64,000 nucleotides of DNA from an uncultured Candidatus Melainabacteria bacterium. GTDB taxonomy: Bacteria; Cyanobacteriota; Vampirovibrionia; Gastranaerophilales; Gastranaerophilaceae. Shown here piece after piece: positions 7,693-15,742 of the stretch. Location: contig CAKUZB010000001.1 in assembly GCA_934717745.1 (NCBI GenBank), positions 62,001 to 126,000 of the forward strand. Reading direction: 5' to 3'. Position numbers and translations under genes: made by a program. The notes under the pieces are model-generated. The model made no database searches, was not told the origin of the DNA, and saw nothing but the letters and a program-made list of their open reading frames with translations. Position 1 is the stretch's first letter. Every line of letters starts with the position of its first letter.

Positions 7693-8358
7693 ATGGATAA
7701 AAATATTAAAATAATGCTCGTTGAGGATCAAAAACTTATGCGTGTTGGTATCAAGTCTTTGTTTGAAGATGTTGCAGGCATGACGATTGTAAAAGAGGTA
7801 GAATCAGGTAAAGAAGCGATTGAATCTGCAAGAATATTAAAACCGGATATTATATTAATGGACATTGGTTTACCTGATATGACAGGTATTGAGGCAGCAA
7901 AAAAGATTTTGGCAGATAACAAAAAAGTGAAAATTATTATGCTAACTTCACATTCGACAGAAAAAGAGGTTTTTGACTCTCTTTTTGCAGGAGCAAGTGG
8001 TTATATAATGAAAGATTTTGATACTGCAATGTTCAAAATGATTGTCAAAACAATAAACGATGGTGCAATGTGGCTTGACCCTGTTGTCGTACCGTATATT
8101 CGAGAGAAAAATTCCGGAGTTATACCCGCAAGACAAGTTAGTCGTGCCACTTTTAGAGAACAGCATTCAAATTTAACTCAACGAGAATATGAGGTTTTGA
8201 AGTTACTTGTTGATGGTAAATCAAATAACGATATTGCAAAAATTCTTACGATAAGTGAGCATACGGCGAAAGCACATGTTTGTAATATTATCCAGAAATT
8301 GGTAGTAGATGACCGAACTCAAGCCGCAGTAAAGGCATTAAAAGAGGGGCTAGTTTAG
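7693..8358 (+). CDS. NarL/FixJ-type response regulator with LuxR HTH
   Basis: A two-component transcription factor of 221 residues. The receiver domain (about 4-122) has the acidic pair Glu11-Asp12, phospho-acceptor Asp57 (LMDIGLPD), a switch Thr in IIMLTSHS and the conserved Lys in YIMKDFD. A linker leads to a LuxR-type winged helix (about 155-215) containing LTQREYEVLKLL, SNNDIAKILTISEHTAKAHV and a TQAAVKALKEGLV end. I chose the ATG at 7693, with AGGAG five bases upstream. No histidine kinase is adjacent, so it is an orphan here; its regulon cannot be told. Confidence 0.92.
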   Translation: MDKNIKIMLVEDQKLMRVGIKSLFEDVAGMTIVKEVESGKEAIESARILKPDIILMDIGLPDMTGIEAAKKILADNKKVKIIMLTSHSTEKEVFDSLFAGASGYIMKDFDTAMFKMIVKTINDGAMWLDPVVVPYIREKNSGVIPARQVSRATFREQHSNLTQREYEVLKLLVDGKSNNDIAKILTISEHTAKAHVCNIIQKLVVDDRTQAAVKALKEGLV

Positions 8359-8447
8359 ATGTTATTTATTACTAAAATAATTGTTTTATTATTTTTTAGC
8401 CACTTGGCTATATTAATTAATAGTAATGTGTCGTATAAATAATATAT

Positions 8448-8765
8448 ATGGCAAATTTTATAAATGAAAATCTGTTTTTGAACTTAGACAAAGTTTCTGA
8501 AGTTTGTTTAGAATGCAAAAAAATGCAAAAAAGAAATCGTAGATTATGGAATAAACGTGCAATTTTAAAAGAAATTTCAGAAAAAAAGAATTTGTTTATA
8601 ATAAGTGAAAATCACAGAAAAAAAGTATCATATAAATATTTTTCATGTGCTCTTTCTCATTACAATAAGGAGTGCATGAAAAAATGTTTATACAAGCCTT
8701 GTGATTTAGAAAAACCTCTTGAACAGTATTCGTTTTGGGCTTATTGTGATTATCCTAATTCGTGA
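8448..8765 (+). CDS. Small Cys-containing protein, unrecognised
   Basis: A 105-residue basic protein with seven Cys: C20 and C23 as CxxC, then C67, C76, C80, C85 and C100. These could bind zinc or another metal, though the spacing fits no family I know. There is no signal peptide. No Shine-Dalgarno sequence precedes the ATG; TATAAA lies eight bases upstream, so a near-leaderless start is possible. Its end overlaps the end of convergent proC by 16 bases. Confidence 0.5.
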   Translation: MANFINENLFLNLDKVSEVCLECKKMQKRNRRLWNKRAILKEISEKKNLFIISENHRKKVSYKYFSCALSHYNKECMKKCLYKPCDLEKPLEQYSFWAYCDYPNS

Positions 8766-9547
8766 GCCTTTTTAGCAGTATTTTTAACAACTTCATCGAA
8801 TAATTTTGCACTGTTTAAATTATGCATAGTGCTTATTCCAACTTCTGTGCAACCACCTTTAGTTGCTACACTTGATATTAAATCTGTCATTGAAGTTTTT
8901 TTGTTAATAGTCATTTTTGCAGAGCCTATAGCGGTTTGAACGGCTAATTCTAATGCTTTTTCATAATCAAGCCCTAGTTTTGCTCCCGCTTGAGCAATGT
9001 CTTCAAAAATTTGATAGAAAAATGCCGGCCCTGAACCTGAAATTGCAGTAACAATGTCGATTTGGTCTTCTGAAACGCAAACAACTTTTCCTACGCTGGA
9101 AAGCATGTTAGTAACAAATTCTTCGTTTTCTTTCGTTGCAAGTTTACCTGAACAGATTCCGCACATACCTTCGGAAACGAGCATTGGTGTGTTTGGCATA
9201 ACTCTTATAACGGGAGATTTGTCAACAATTTTTTCAATTTTTTCTGTGCTAACTCCGGCAGCAATAGAAATTATTAATTTTCCGTTTACTTCGTCTTTGA
9301 TTTCTGTTAAAACTTCTTCGATTTGTTTAGGTTTTGTTGCAAGAACGATTATATCTGACTCTTTTGCAACTTCTTTGTTGTTTGTTATAACTTTTATTTT
9401 CAAATCTTTGCTTTTTGTAGAAGCAGATTTATCTGTATGCGTGGTTGCATGTATGTCTATAGTGTGCATAAAACCTGTGTCTAAGATACCTTTTATAATT
9501 GCACTTGCCATTTCGCCACAGCCGATAAATCCTAATTTGTTACTCAT
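8750..9547 (-). CDS. proC: Pyrroline-5-carboxylate reductase
   Basis: ProC (EC 1.5.1.2) makes the last step of proline synthesis, reducing 1-pyrroline-5-carboxylate with NAD(P)H in the cytoplasm. The 265 residues show the Rossmann motif GFIGCGEM (6-13), ATKPKQ, the RVMPNTP segment and the C-terminal signature SGSGPAFFY...VATKGGCTEVGI. Length is normal. GTAGGG precedes the ATG. proA and proB are not in the window. The gene is divergent from rpmH. Confidence 0.95.
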   Translation of the reverse strand: MSNKLGFIGCGEMASAIIKGILDTGFMHTIDIHATTHTDKSASTKSKDLKIKVITNNKEVAKESDIIVLATKPKQIEEVLTEIKDEVNGKLIISIAAGVSTEKIEKIVDKSPVIRVMPNTPMLVSEGMCGICSGKLATKENEEFVTNMLSSVGKVVCVSEDQIDIVTAISGSGPAFFYQIFEDIAQAGAKLGLDYEKALELAVQTAIGSAKMTINKKTSMTDLISSVATKGGCTEVGISTMHNLNSAKLFDEVVKNTAKKAHELG

Positions 9548-9640
9548 TGTTACCCTACCTTATATTTATAGTTGACTAATAATCATTTTTTATTTACGAT
9601 AATGATAATAATACAAATATAAGCGAAAAGGAATAATATT

Positions 9641-9793
9641 ATGAAACGCACACTAGAAGGAACAAAGGCTAAAAGACAAACAACAAGTGGTTTTAGAGCA
9701 AGAATGGCTACTCCGGCAGGTCAAGAAGTTTTGAATAGAAGACGTGCTAAAGGTAGACATAAATTAGCAATCTCAGCATCAAAACGTGCTTAG
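9641..9793 (+). CDS. rpmH: 50S ribosomal protein L34
   Basis: L34 of 50 residues, slightly longer than the usual 44-46. Residues KRTLEGT, TSGFRARM and RRRAKGRHKL are visible; the KRTL.GT start and TSGFRARM are the cyanobacterial/plastid style rather than the proteobacterial or firmicute one. AAGGA lies about eight bases before the ATG. Its last 8 bases overlap the start of rnpA, the classic rpmH-rnpA arrangement. The C-terminal tail AISASKRA is an extension. Confidence 0.95.
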   Translation: MKRTLEGTKAKRQTTSGFRARMATPAGQEVLNRRRAKGRHKLAISASKRA

Positions 9794-10145
9794 TCGTCAA
9801 TATAGATTAAAAAAGAATTCAGCATTTACAGCGACATACAAGATAAAACACTCGTTCTATCTTAATGGTGTTGCTGTTTTTGTTGGTTTAAAAAAGAAAA
9901 ATGCTGGCGATGTAACAAAAGTCGGTTTTGTTGTAAGTAAAAAAACTCATAAAAGAGCAGTTCGTAGAAATCGTTTAAAACGTTTGATGAGAGAAAGTTA
10001 TAGGATTTTGATGAAAGAAAATAATCTTGGAAAATCACAAGATTACATTTCTTTGGTTTTTGTCGGGCATGAAAAGGCTTTGGTTTTAGATTATAAACAA
10101 GTTAAATCAAACATTCGCACATTGTTGGAGAAGATTGATGATTGA
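9786..10145 (+). CDS. rnpA: Ribonuclease P protein component
   Basis: The protein subunit of RNase P, which helps the RNA subunit cleave tRNA 5' leaders. The 119 residues include the basic RNR signature (KVGFVVSKK followed by RAVRRNRLKRLMRES). The start is GTG at 9786, giving MLSRQYRLKK, which overlaps rpmH; this matches the family N-terminus. The end overlaps the next gene by 8 bases. Confidence 0.95.
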   Translation: MLSRQYRLKKNSAFTATYKIKHSFYLNGVAVFVGLKKKNAGDVTKVGFVVSKKTHKRAVRRNRLKRLMRESYRILMKENNLGKSQDYISLVFVGHEKALVLDYKQVKSNIRTLLEKIDD

Positions 10146-10674
10146 TGGAATTATCACTCCCGATTGGCAATCAATGGACGAGGTTATGCCAAAAGCACCC
10201 TATCCAATGTATCGTGGGGGATTGACTGATGACCAAAAAAGTCATGTTTTGTATGCTTTGCCGTCGATTAAAAGTCCGACTTTAGTCATTGTTGATGCAA
10301 TTTATGATGAAGAAGGTATTCCTGTTGTTCTTCCGGGGCATTATACACTTGAATTATCCGCAGACAAAGACATGCTTTTGTTAATTCAAGCATATGATGT
10401 GATTGCAAGAATTCCTGTATTTTTGCTTGAAGAAGATGAAGAAGAAGTTCAAAAGCAATATGATAAAAAAGAGCAGAAAAAATTAAAAAAAGAAAAAAAG
10501 AAAAATGAGCGTATTCAAAAAAAATATGATGAATTTGGATTAAAATATCAACCTGAATCTTACGTATATTCAAACGCTGAAATCGAATACGTGCCTGAAA
10601 AAACGTACTTTTTGATTAAATATGAAAAAGGTAATATAAGGGCTTGGGGTGCAGTAAAGCAACAAAACTATTGA
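10138..10674 (+). CDS. Unrecognised protein in the rnpA operon
   Basis: A 178-residue protein I cannot assign. There is no signal peptide or membrane segment. The first 100 residues are mixed alpha/beta in pattern; about 100-130 are a very charged Lys/Glu helix, and a short beta-like tail follows. GGAG lies seven bases before the ATG, and the start overlaps the end of rnpA by 8 bases, so it is co-translated with rpmH-rnpA. In most bacteria yidD and yidC sit here; this is neither. Confidence 0.7.
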   Translation: MIDGIITPDWQSMDEVMPKAPYPMYRGGLTDDQKSHVLYALPSIKSPTLVIVDAIYDEEGIPVVLPGHYTLELSADKDMLLLIQAYDVIARIPVFLLEEDEEEVQKQYDKKEQKKLKKEKKKNERIQKKYDEFGLKYQPESYVYSNAEIEYVPEKTYFLIKYEKGNIRAWGAVKQQNY

Positions 10675-10699
10675 TTTTTTAAAGTTTGCATGCTATTAT
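10671..10699 (+). promoter_or_regulatory. Promoter of rpsU
   Basis: TTGATT (-35) and TATTAT (-10) are separated by exactly 17 bases. The start point would lie about 35 bases before the rpsU ATG. Confidence 0.65.
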
Positions 10700-10742
10700 G
10701 TACTCACGAAAACTACATAATTATGAAGGTGGTGAAAAAGCA

Positions 10743-10916
10743 ATGCCAGAAGTTAAAGTAGGCGAAAACGAATCAATTGAAAGTGCATTAAGACGTTTCA
10801 AGAAAAAAATTCAAAAAGCCGGCGTTTTATCTGAAGTTAAAAAACGTGAACGTTATGAAAAACCTAGCGTAAAAAGAAAACGCAAATCTGAAGCAGCACG
10901 CAAAAGAAAAGTGTAA
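10743..10916 (+). CDS. rpsU: 30S ribosomal protein S21
   Basis: S21 of 57 residues: MPEVKVGENESIESALRRFK, then a basic tail ending KRKRKSEAARKRKV. Length and motif (ESALRRFKKK) are typical. The ATG at 10743 has AGGTGGTG eight bases upstream; a longer in-frame extension to 10686 has no support. It has its own promoter and terminator. Confidence 0.95.
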   Translation: MPEVKVGENESIESALRRFKKKIQKAGVLSEVKKRERYEKPSVKRKRKSEAARKRKV

Positions 10917-10934
10917 GATTTAGATAAATTTGAA

Positions 10935-10967
10935 AATACCGAATCCTTAACGGATTCGGTATTTTTT
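10935..10967 (+). terminator. Terminator after rpsU
   Basis: AATACCGAATCC (10935-10946) pairs perfectly with GGATTCGGTATT (10952-10963), followed by a run of T. Confidence 0.93.
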
Positions 10968-10989
10968 ATTAGAAATAAAAATTATTGTT

Positions 10990-13900
10990 TTAGTTTGATA
11001 AATTTGGTAAGTTATTAATAAAATCTGCTACTCCGTTGTTGTATTGAGGTCTTTGCGACGGTGTTGGTTGTGGAGTTTGATTTTGTTGTGGAAGATTAAT
11101 GACTTTGTTAATTACATTTTGTGTATTTGATTTTATTGTTTGAATTGTTTGTTGAGTTTGTTGTTGGCTTGTTGTCGGAGTTGTAGTTGTTTGGATTGTA
11201 TCTGCTTTAGGGGACGCAAGCCATTTGAAGGATTTTACAGAACTTGTTGATTCTACATTCCCGTTTATGATTACTTTGAATTCTTTTGTATTTTCTTGAC
11301 GTGGTGTAAGTGCCGGTAATAAACTTAAGTTTTCACCGCTAGGATTTGTTGTTATTTGATTTATTAATGATGAAGTTACTGCACCGATTTTTGGAATTGA
11401 AGCGATTATACTATTTACTGAAAATTTACCGATAGGTCCTAAAACATCTACAACTTCGTCAGAAACTCTGCCAAGAATAGTTAAAGTTGCATAATTTGTT
11501 AAATAATTACATTTGCCTGCGACATACATGCTCATTGCAGGGCCTGAGGTTTGAAAATTGTTTAAATTTGCCCAACCGTTAGCGAGAGTAACTTTACCTT
11601 TGATATATTTAAAATCACCGGTTTTTTTAACTTTTACCGCCCCAACAACAGCACCCATAGTTGTTTTAAGTATGTTATTAGTCAAGATGTTTTGAGCATA
11701 TAATAAGTTTTCTAACTTACCAAGAGTACCCATTTGACCGTTAGAAACTAAGAAGTTTACATTACCTTTAAGGCTTTGCATAATTTGTTTTTCAGTAAGT
11801 CCTCTTGTTGTAATATGTAGTGCATCAAAATCTAAATTTCCTGACATAAGATTTGGAATGCCTGTTGCCGCATACATTGCACTTACAGCGGATAAGTTGC
11901 GACCTTGCATGCTTATATTTGAACTTGAGTAAAGTACATTATATTTTACATTACCTGCGATTTTACCACCGTATGCAATACCGTTGATATTGTTTAAATT
12001 AAATATATTATTGAACATGTTAAAATCTGATGTTAAATTTGTTGCAACAATTGTTCCGGATTGAAGTCGTTCTACTTTTGCTTTGCCGTTTGCAATTGTA
12101 ACACCGGTGTTTGTTCCGGGGGCGATAGTGTTTTGTGGCATATTTGCAAGCATTTTAGAGAATGTGTCAACATTGATATTTTGTGCATTAAATTCCATTG
12201 ATTTAATATAAATACCTTTGTTGAAATTGCTATTCATTGTTAAAACAATGTTCATTATTGAATCTGCAACATTGATTTGATTGCAATATATGTCGATTAG
12301 ATTTTTTGTTGCGTTTATTGTAATATTTTTTCCTGAAAGTTCAAAAGTTGGAACATTTAAGTTTGGTATATTCAACATACCGGTAATAGTAGGTTTTGCC
12401 GTTGTTCCGGAAATATTCAAATCACCTTTTAGTGAAACTTTTGAATTTTTTAGAGTCGGAATTGAAACTGTAATTTGTTGTGGAATTGATATGTTAAATC
12501 CTGAAATCTGTTGAGTTTTTCCTGACAAATTCGAAATAACACCTTTTGCAGATAAAATTTTTGTAGAACCTGCAAGGTTATTGCTGAAATTACTGCTTAA
12601 TCCTTTGTTTGAAGAAAGTGCGTTTATACTAAAATCATTCAATTTTAAAACGTTATTTTCAACAACCATTGATGTATTTATCAAAGAGGTTTTGTTTCTA
12701 AGAGAACTTATATCAACAATAGATAAATGGTTTGTATTGTTTGCCATAAGTTGTCCATTGATGTTTTGAACTTTATTATTGCCTGTAATTTTAACGGCTA
12801 TTGGCAATCTTCCTGTGGCACTGACTGTACTTTGCAGGCTTCTGTCAAGTGAAGATTTAATATCATTTGCACCCAACATACCTTCGGCGGTTAAATTAAT
12901 ATTCATATTTTGAGAGGTATAATCTTTTATTTTGCCTAAAATATGAATTTTAGAGTTGTTTAGGCTTACATAAGCATTATCAAAGTTGATATTTTTTTCG
13001 TCAAAACTGATTTTTGAATTTGGAATGGAAAAAGTCGGAAGTCCCGAAAGAATAACTTTTAAACCTTTAATTTGTGCGATACCGTTTGTTTTTGCACCTG
13101 TTGTTTGTGCATCAACCTTTGCATTTGCAAGAATAACTTGTGCTTTGCTTGGTTTGTTGTAAAGATTAATATTGTCGATACTTACGTTAATCAACGGTTT
13201 TACGGTATCTAATTTGCCTTTAATTGAGCCATTTAGGGTTACAAGTCCGGATTTAATATTATTTTCTTCCAGTATTTTAAGTTGTCCGAGAGCAACAAAA
13301 ACTCCTTTTAGAGGGATTTTATCTGCAAGAATTGAAATATTGGCATAAGCATTAGAATTTATTGCACCTTTCAAAGACAATGGTGCACCGTTGAAGTTTG
13401 CACTTGCTTTATTGATTTCGATTTTGTTTCCGGTTAAATCAATATCTGCTTGAATATTTTTTAAAGCAACATTAAATATATTGTAATATATATTAGCATC
13501 TTTAATTTTTAGAAAACCATCTGAATTAATAGTTTTGAAATCACTTTTGATATTAAAATCAGCAAGAATTTGCCCATTTGCTTTAATGCCGTTAATATCG
13601 TTAATTCCTACAAGTGGTAACATTGCATTTACGATAGCAAAAACACTTTTTAATTCTAATTTGTTACTTTTTACATTTAAGTCGATGTATTGTTTTTTGC
13701 CATATAAGAATTCGCCTTGAACTGAAGTCGCTTCGTTAATTCCTGTATGCAAATTTGATGAAATTTTTACGCTGTTCCCGTCAACATTTAAATCTATTGA
13801 ACTTGCAGGAAGTTGTTGCTCTTGAACTTTCGCTGACAAGTTAGAAATAGAAACCTTACCGTAAGTTTTTATATCGTCAATTGAACCTTTAATTTTTAAG

Positions 13901-14673
13901 TCTGCGTTTGCGTTTGCAGTTAAATTTAATTGATGTAAGTTTTTAAAAATAGTTAGAATATTGAACTTTTGATTATCATTTTCTGTGGATGTATTGGCTG
14001 TGAAATTGGGCATAACATAAGATGTTAAATCTATATTATAATTGAATTGTTCCCTGTTTTCTAATTTAACTTTACCATTTGCCTTTACTCTAATTTTTTT
14101 ATCCAAATAAAAATCTGAAATTTTAAAATCATTACCTTTTATCGAATAATGTTTATTGTTGGAGTTATCAATGAAGGTTACAGAATATTTGCCCGCAGAG
14201 ATTACCGGCATGTTTTCTGATAATTTAAATCCAAAAGGTAAACTTTCTGTCGCTTGTGTAGATTGATTTTCGTTTGTTGGAAGATATTTTTCTATTGTAA
14301 AACTTCCGTCAGGATTTACACCTAATCTGGTTATTATTTTATCAACCGCAATTTTATCAATTTTTATTTTTCTTATTAATAAATAAGGTAAAGATACTGT
14401 TGCATCAAGATTGTCAACCTGAGCAAATTTATCTCCGTTTTTGTAGAACGCATTAATTTGTCCGATTTTAACGCCGGCAGAAAGATTCCAGTCTGTTGAA
14501 ACTTTAACCTTTTCAGCATTGATAATTAAACCATGATTAGGATTTGTTTTATCATCTAATTTATAAGAATAATCTTCAAGTTTAATAAAATTAGGTACAA
14601 TAAATAAGAAACTTAAATAAAGAATGGCTAAAATTGAACCAAAGGTTATCATTCCAATTTTTAATGCCTTCAT
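10990..14673 (-). CDS. Giant AsmA-like envelope protein
   Basis: A 1227-residue protein of the AsmA/TamB/YhdP type, a group now thought to form hydrophobic bridges moving lipids between inner and outer membranes. One N-terminal membrane helix (about 8-29) anchors it, and the rest would be periplasmic. Most of the chain is repetitive beta structure with Ile, Asn, Lys and Thr alternation. The C-terminal part (about 960-1130) has the AsmA-like core with LSGNLDFDALHITTRG and the GPIGKFSVNS region. A Gln/Thr/Pro-rich tail of about 80 residues ends the protein. AAGGAGAG precedes the ATG. It follows tsaD by 11 bases in the same operon. Confidence 0.75.
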   Translation of the reverse strand: MKALKIGMITFGSILAILYLSFLFIVPNFIKLEDYSYKLDDKTNPNHGLIINAEKVKVSTDWNLSAGVKIGQINAFYKNGDKFAQVDNLDATVSLPYLLIRKIKIDKIAVDKIITRLGVNPDGSFTIEKYLPTNENQSTQATESLPFGFKLSENMPVISAGKYSVTFIDNSNNKHYSIKGNDFKISDFYLDKKIRVKANGKVKLENREQFNYNIDLTSYVMPNFTANTSTENDNQKFNILTIFKNLHQLNLTANANADLKIKGSIDDIKTYGKVSISNLSAKVQEQQLPASSIDLNVDGNSVKISSNLHTGINEATSVQGEFLYGKKQYIDLNVKSNKLELKSVFAIVNAMLPLVGINDINGIKANGQILADFNIKSDFKTINSDGFLKIKDANIYYNIFNVALKNIQADIDLTGNKIEINKASANFNGAPLSLKGAINSNAYANISILADKIPLKGVFVALGQLKILEENNIKSGLVTLNGSIKGKLDTVKPLINVSIDNINLYNKPSKAQVILANAKVDAQTTGAKTNGIAQIKGLKVILSGLPTFSIPNSKISFDEKNINFDNAYVSLNNSKIHILGKIKDYTSQNMNINLTAEGMLGANDIKSSLDRSLQSTVSATGRLPIAVKITGNNKVQNINGQLMANNTNHLSIVDISSLRNKTSLINTSMVVENNVLKLNDFSINALSSNKGLSSNFSNNLAGSTKILSAKGVISNLSGKTQQISGFNISIPQQITVSIPTLKNSKVSLKGDLNISGTTAKPTITGMLNIPNLNVPTFELSGKNITINATKNLIDIYCNQINVADSIMNIVLTMNSNFNKGIYIKSMEFNAQNINVDTFSKMLANMPQNTIAPGTNTGVTIANGKAKVERLQSGTIVATNLTSDFNMFNNIFNLNNINGIAYGGKIAGNVKYNVLYSSSNISMQGRNLSAVSAMYAATGIPNLMSGNLDFDALHITTRGLTEKQIMQSLKGNVNFLVSNGQMGTLGKLENLLYAQNILTNNILKTTMGAVVGAVKVKKTGDFKYIKGKVTLANGWANLNNFQTSGPAMSMYVAGKCNYLTNYATLTILGRVSDEVVDVLGPIGKFSVNSIIASIPKIGAVTSSLINQITTNPSGENLSLLPALTPRQENTKEFKVIINGNVESTSSVKSFKWLASPKADTIQTTTTPTTSQQQTQQTIQTIKSNTQNVINKVINLPQQNQTPQPTPSQRPQYNNGVADFINNLPNLSN

Positions 14674-14684
14674 ATTCTCTCCTT

Positions 14685-15719
14685 TTATTTTTTTACTCGA
14701 GAAAAGACCTCAACGTCAATATCGTCGTATGTGTCAGTAAAGAAATAAGCACAAGAAGCAACCATTGCTGCGTTATCTGTGCAGAATTTCATTTCAGGTG
14801 CATTTACTCGGATACCGTCTTTTTCAAGTTCAAACATTTTTCTTCTGATTTCGCTGTTTGCGGCAACTCCACCAGCGATAACGGCTTGTTTATATCCGGT
14901 TTCTTGTAATGCCATTTTAACTTTTTTTATTAAAGTTGTACTTACACATTCTTGGAAAGATGCACAAATATCGTTTATCGGTAAATTTTCTTTGTCGAAA
15001 GATTTTATAAGACGTAAAACGGCAGTTTTTAATCCGCTAAAACTAAAGTTATATCCGTCAACTTTGCCTTCCGGAAGTTGGAATGCTTTTGGATTACCCT
15101 CTTTTGCTAATTTATCTAAAGTTGCACCACCAGGGTATGGTAAGCCCATTAATCTTGCAACTTTATCATAGGCTTCACCAACAGCATCATCAATTGTTTC
15201 ACCCATAATTTCGATTTCAGAATTTGATTTTACATTAATAATTTGTGTATGTCCGCCACTTACCAAAAGAGCGATAAATGGTGGTTTTAAGTCTGTATTG
15301 AGGTAGTTTGCACTAATATGTCCTTTTAAGTGATTAATTCCGATAAAAGGTTTATCGTAAGTAAGTGCAAGTGTTTTTGATGCGTTTAAACCTACTAGTA
15401 GGCAACCAACAAGTCCTGGGCCTACAGTCCCTGCAAAAGCATCTATTTGTTCCGGTTTTAAGTTTGCTTGTTCAAAAGTTTCTTGAATTACAAAGTTAAT
15501 TGTTTCTAAGTGTTCTCTTGCTGCAATTTCAGGAATAACTCCGCCATATTTTGCGTGAGTTTTAATTTGAGATGCAACAACATTTGCAATAACTTCTCTG
15601 CCGTTTTTAACAATTGCACAAGCCGTTTCATCGCAACTTGATTCAATTGCCATTATTAAATTATCAGCACCATCGCCGATTTGAACTTCTTTTCCTGTAA
15701 AAATACTTCTTTTAATCAT
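14685..15719 (-). CDS. tsaD: tRNA N6-adenosine threonylcarbamoyltransferase
   Basis: TsaD (EC 2.3.1.234) transfers threonylcarbamoyl to A37 of ANN-decoding tRNAs, with TsaB and TsaE. The 344 residues show AIESSCDET, the metal-binding NHLKGH pair, LVSGGHTQ, GEAYDKVARLMGLPYPGG and GGVAANSEIR. The ATG at 15719 gives an N-terminal extension of about 20 residues before the usual beginning; an internal ATG at MAIESSCDET is an alternative. No Shine-Dalgarno sequence is present: a TATAAT box ends six bases before the ATG, implying a leaderless message. Confidence 0.95.
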   Translation of the reverse strand: MIKRSIFTGKEVQIGDGADNLIMAIESSCDETACAIVKNGREVIANVVASQIKTHAKYGGVIPEIAAREHLETINFVIQETFEQANLKPEQIDAFAGTVGPGLVGCLLVGLNASKTLALTYDKPFIGINHLKGHISANYLNTDLKPPFIALLVSGGHTQIINVKSNSEIEIMGETIDDAVGEAYDKVARLMGLPYPGGATLDKLAKEGNPKAFQLPEGKVDGYNFSFSGLKTAVLRLIKSFDKENLPINDICASFQECVSTTLIKKVKMALQETGYKQAVIAGGVAANSEIRRKMFELEKDGIRVNAPEMKFCTDNAAMVASCAYFFTDTYDDIDVEVFSRVKK

Positions 15720-15742
15720 ATTTGTATTATAATACAAATATG
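15717..15742. promoter_or_regulatory. 26-bp perfect palindrome forming a back-to-back leaderless promoter
   Basis: CATATTTGTATTA is followed directly by its reverse complement. The palindrome ends are the start codons of tsaD (minus) and obgE (plus), only 20 bases apart. TATAAT occurs on both strands, overlapping at the centre, and each copy ends six bases before its ATG. No good -35 box is seen for obgE; TTGTCT lies 19 bases from the box for tsaD. Confidence 0.7.

Noticed and set aside
8391..8413. TAGCC-ACTT-GGCTA hairpin as a terminator of the response regulator gene
   Set aside because: The stem is only five pairs, and on the plus strand no T run follows it.
9054..9575. 173-codon plus-strand frame opposite proC
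   Set aside because: It lies antisense to a clear proC, has no ribosome site and no recognisable motif; a shadow frame.
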